A DNA stretch of 6,809 nt from Actinomycetota bacterium (GTDB taxonomy: Bacteria > Actinomycetota > Thermoleophilia > Solirubrobacterales > Solirubrobacteraceae): assembly GCA_005883905.1 (NCBI GenBank), contig VAYD01000139.1:1-6809 (forward strand), in the 5' to 3' direction. Below are positions 5,986 through 6,809 of the stretch, in pieces. The notes beneath the pieces are model-generated. The model saw nothing but the letters and a program-made list of their open reading frames with translations, was not told the origin of the DNA and searched no databases. Every line of letters starts with the position of its first letter. Within the stretch, counting starts at the first letter, position 1. The position numbers and the translations under genes were made by a program.

Positions 5986-6102
5986 GTAGATGGGCCCGCT
6001 CCTCGTCGCCTCGAGCTCGCGCTCGGCAAGCGCGAGCGCGCCGTCGAACAGCGTGCGAAGCTCGTCGTCGGGGAGGTCGAGCGTGGTGTCACGGTCGCGC
6101 AT
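5986..6102 (-). other. N-terminal segment of the decarboxylase in a shifted frame
   Basis: ATG 6100-6102 opens a frame starting MRDRDTTLDLPDDELRTLF and running to about GPIYS. This is the helical N-terminal segment expected before the decarboxylase core. The core frame, followed upstream of its ATG at 5962, reads HLLTELPREG and joins naturally to MPASELLDD, yet has no start codon of its own. Inserting one base anywhere between about 5985 and 6010 would join the two and give about 460 residues, the normal family length. The exact site cannot be fixed without homologues. This is either a sequencing indel or a genuine frameshift that would inactivate or shorten the enzyme. Confidence 0.6.
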
Positions 6103-6109
6103 GCGCCCG

Positions 6110-6115
6110 AGTGTC
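6110..6115 (-). promoter_or_regulatory. Weak -10-like hexamer before the decarboxylase ATG
   Basis: On the minus strand GACACT ends seven bases before the ATG at 6102. Its second and sixth bases fit the actinobacterial -10 pattern TAnnnT, and the spacing would suit a leaderless transcript. No -35 is evident, so the call rests on position and two key bases. Confidence 0.15.
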
Positions 6116-6128
6116 GCACCGCGGCCGG

Positions 6129-6134
6129 TACGGT
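6129..6134 (+). promoter_or_regulatory. TACGGT -10-like hexamer before the polymerase-domain GTG
   Basis: TACGGT fits the TAnnnT -10 pattern of actinobacterial sigma-70-type promoters. It ends six bases before GTG 6141, so transcription could start at or next to the start codon, giving a leaderless mRNA. This agrees with the lack of a Shine-Dalgarno sequence. No convincing -35 is seen. Confidence 0.3.
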
Positions 6135-6140
6135 TCGGGC

Positions 6141-6809
6141 GTGGCCGGCGGCGATGCGCAGGTGCTGGAGCTGGCAGGGCGCGAGGTGCGCGTCACCTCG
6201 CCGGACAAGGTGCTGTTCGGGCAGCGCGGCGAGACCAAGCTCGATCTCGTGCGCTACTACGCCGCGGTCGGCGAGCCGCTCATGCGCGCGATGGGCGGCC
6301 GGCCGGTGCTCATGCAGCGCTTCCCGCAGGGCGCCGGCGGTCCGTCGTTCTTCCAGAAGCGCGTGCCGGACAACGCGCCCGAGTGGCTGGCGACGACGAC
6401 GGTGCAGACCGTCAACGGCACGCCGTCGCGCGCGCTCGTGGCCGCCGACGTCGCGCACGTGGCGTGGGCGGTCAACCTCGCCTGCCTCGGCTTCCACGTC
6501 TGGCCGTCGCGCGCGGATGACCAGGAGCACGCCGACGAGCTGCGGCTCGATCTCGATCCGCAGCCGGGCACCGGGTTCGCCGAGGCGCGCGCCGCGGCGT
6601 GGGAGCTCAAGGCGCTGCTCGACGAGCTCGGGATCGCCGGATTCCCCAAGACGACCGGCAACCGCGGGCTGCACGTCTACGTCCGGCTGGAGCCGCGATG
6701 GGATTCGTATGCCGTCCGGTTCGCCGCAGTGGCGATCGCGCGGGAGCTCGAGCGCCGGCGGCCCGACATCCTCACTGCCGCCTGGTGGAAGGAGGAGCGC
6801 GGCGAGCGG
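6141..6809 (+). CDS. LigD-type primase/polymerase domain protein (NHEJ), 3' end outside the window
   Basis: An open frame of 223 codons runs off the right edge, so the C-terminus is missing. It matches the archaeo-eukaryotic-primase-like polymerase domain of bacterial LigD. Seen in order: SPDKVLFG near residues 20-27 (family form N-P-D-K-x-L-y), RYY at 38-40, RFPQGAGGPSFFQKR at 60-74, WAVNLACLGFHVWPSR at 109-124, the metal-binding pair Asp137 and Asp139 in RLDLDPQPG, and KTTGNRGLHVYV at 170-181. These domains add nucleotides at broken DNA ends together with Ku and a ligase; a third catalytic Asp is expected just beyond the window. Whether this is a stand-alone polymerase (about 300 residues) or the front of a polymerase-ligase fusion cannot be seen. 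GTG 6141 is preferred; an in-frame GTG at 6162 is an alternative. It is 38 bp from the divergent decarboxylase ATG. Confidence 0.92.
   Translation, partial: MAGGDAQVLELAGREVRVTSPDKVLFGQRGETKLDLVRYYAAVGEPLMRAMGGRPVLMQRFPQGAGGPSFFQKRVPDNAPEWLATTTVQTVNGTPSRALVAADVAHVAWAVNLACLGFHVWPSRADDQEHADELRLDLDPQPGTGFAEARAAAWELKALLDELGIAGFPKTTGNRGLHVYVRLEPRWDSYAVRFAAVAIARELERRRPDILTAAWWKEERGER

Noticed and set aside
3954..6674. Very long minus-strand open frame (906 codons)
   Set aside because: It is a composite shadow of three other genes (DUF1326, decarboxylase, polymerase domain). Its translation is Arg/Ala/Pro-rich and low in complexity with no domain match, as expected from high-GC antisense frames.
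1..6809. Search for mobile elements, CRISPR arrays, tRNA or rRNA
   Set aside because: I saw no transposase-like protein, no regularly spaced direct repeats, no tRNA cloverleaf and no rRNA-like sequence on either strand.

Overview
The window is very GC-rich, with strong G/C preference at third codon positions, several GTG starts and few Shine-Dalgarno sequences. Together with the gene content (sedolisin peptidase, BrkB-like membrane protein, DUF1326 protein, LigD-type polymerase domain) this suggests a soil-type actinobacterium, perhaps from Thermoleophilia/Solirubrobacterales. That placement is inference; there is no rRNA or other phylogenetic marker here. The gene order looks like ordinary chromosome. 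I see no insertion sequence, phage gene, CRISPR array, tRNA or rRNA.

Layout, left to right: (1) 47-1837, minus: secreted S53 (sedolisin/kumamolisin) pro-peptidase. (2) 1838-1923: divergent intergenic region with a strong 25-bp dyad (1868-1892), the best operator candidate in the window. (3) 1924-2652 and 2649-3080, plus: a six-helix membrane protein built from three tandem helical hairpins, overlapping by ATGA a small helical lipoprotein; this is a two-gene operon. (4) 3082-3966, minus: YihY/BrkB-family membrane protein, meeting the lipoprotein tail to tail with one base between the stops. (5) 4116-4736, plus: Cys-rich DUF1326 protein. (6) 4721-5962, minus: PLP-dependent group II (aromatic-L-amino-acid type) decarboxylase, with its N-terminal part in another frame up to 6102. 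(7) 6141-6809, plus: LigD-type NHEJ primase/polymerase domain, running off the right edge.

The genes do not form one pathway. They alternate in orientation with very short gaps, so two convergent junctions (3080/3082 and 4721-4736) and three divergent ones (1838-1923, about 4032-4115, 6103-6140) define separate transcription units. The only convincing operon is the membrane-protein/lipoprotein pair.

The main points to re-examine are two apparent single-base frame disruptions at the N-termini of neighbouring minus-strand genes (BrkB at about 4025-4028; decarboxylase at about 5985-6010). Each would be repaired by one inserted base. Either the assembly has indel errors or both genes are disrupted. 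I found no clear evidence of a new multi-gene system. The least-described items are the triple-hairpin membrane protein with its coupled lipoprotein, and the dyad in front of it.
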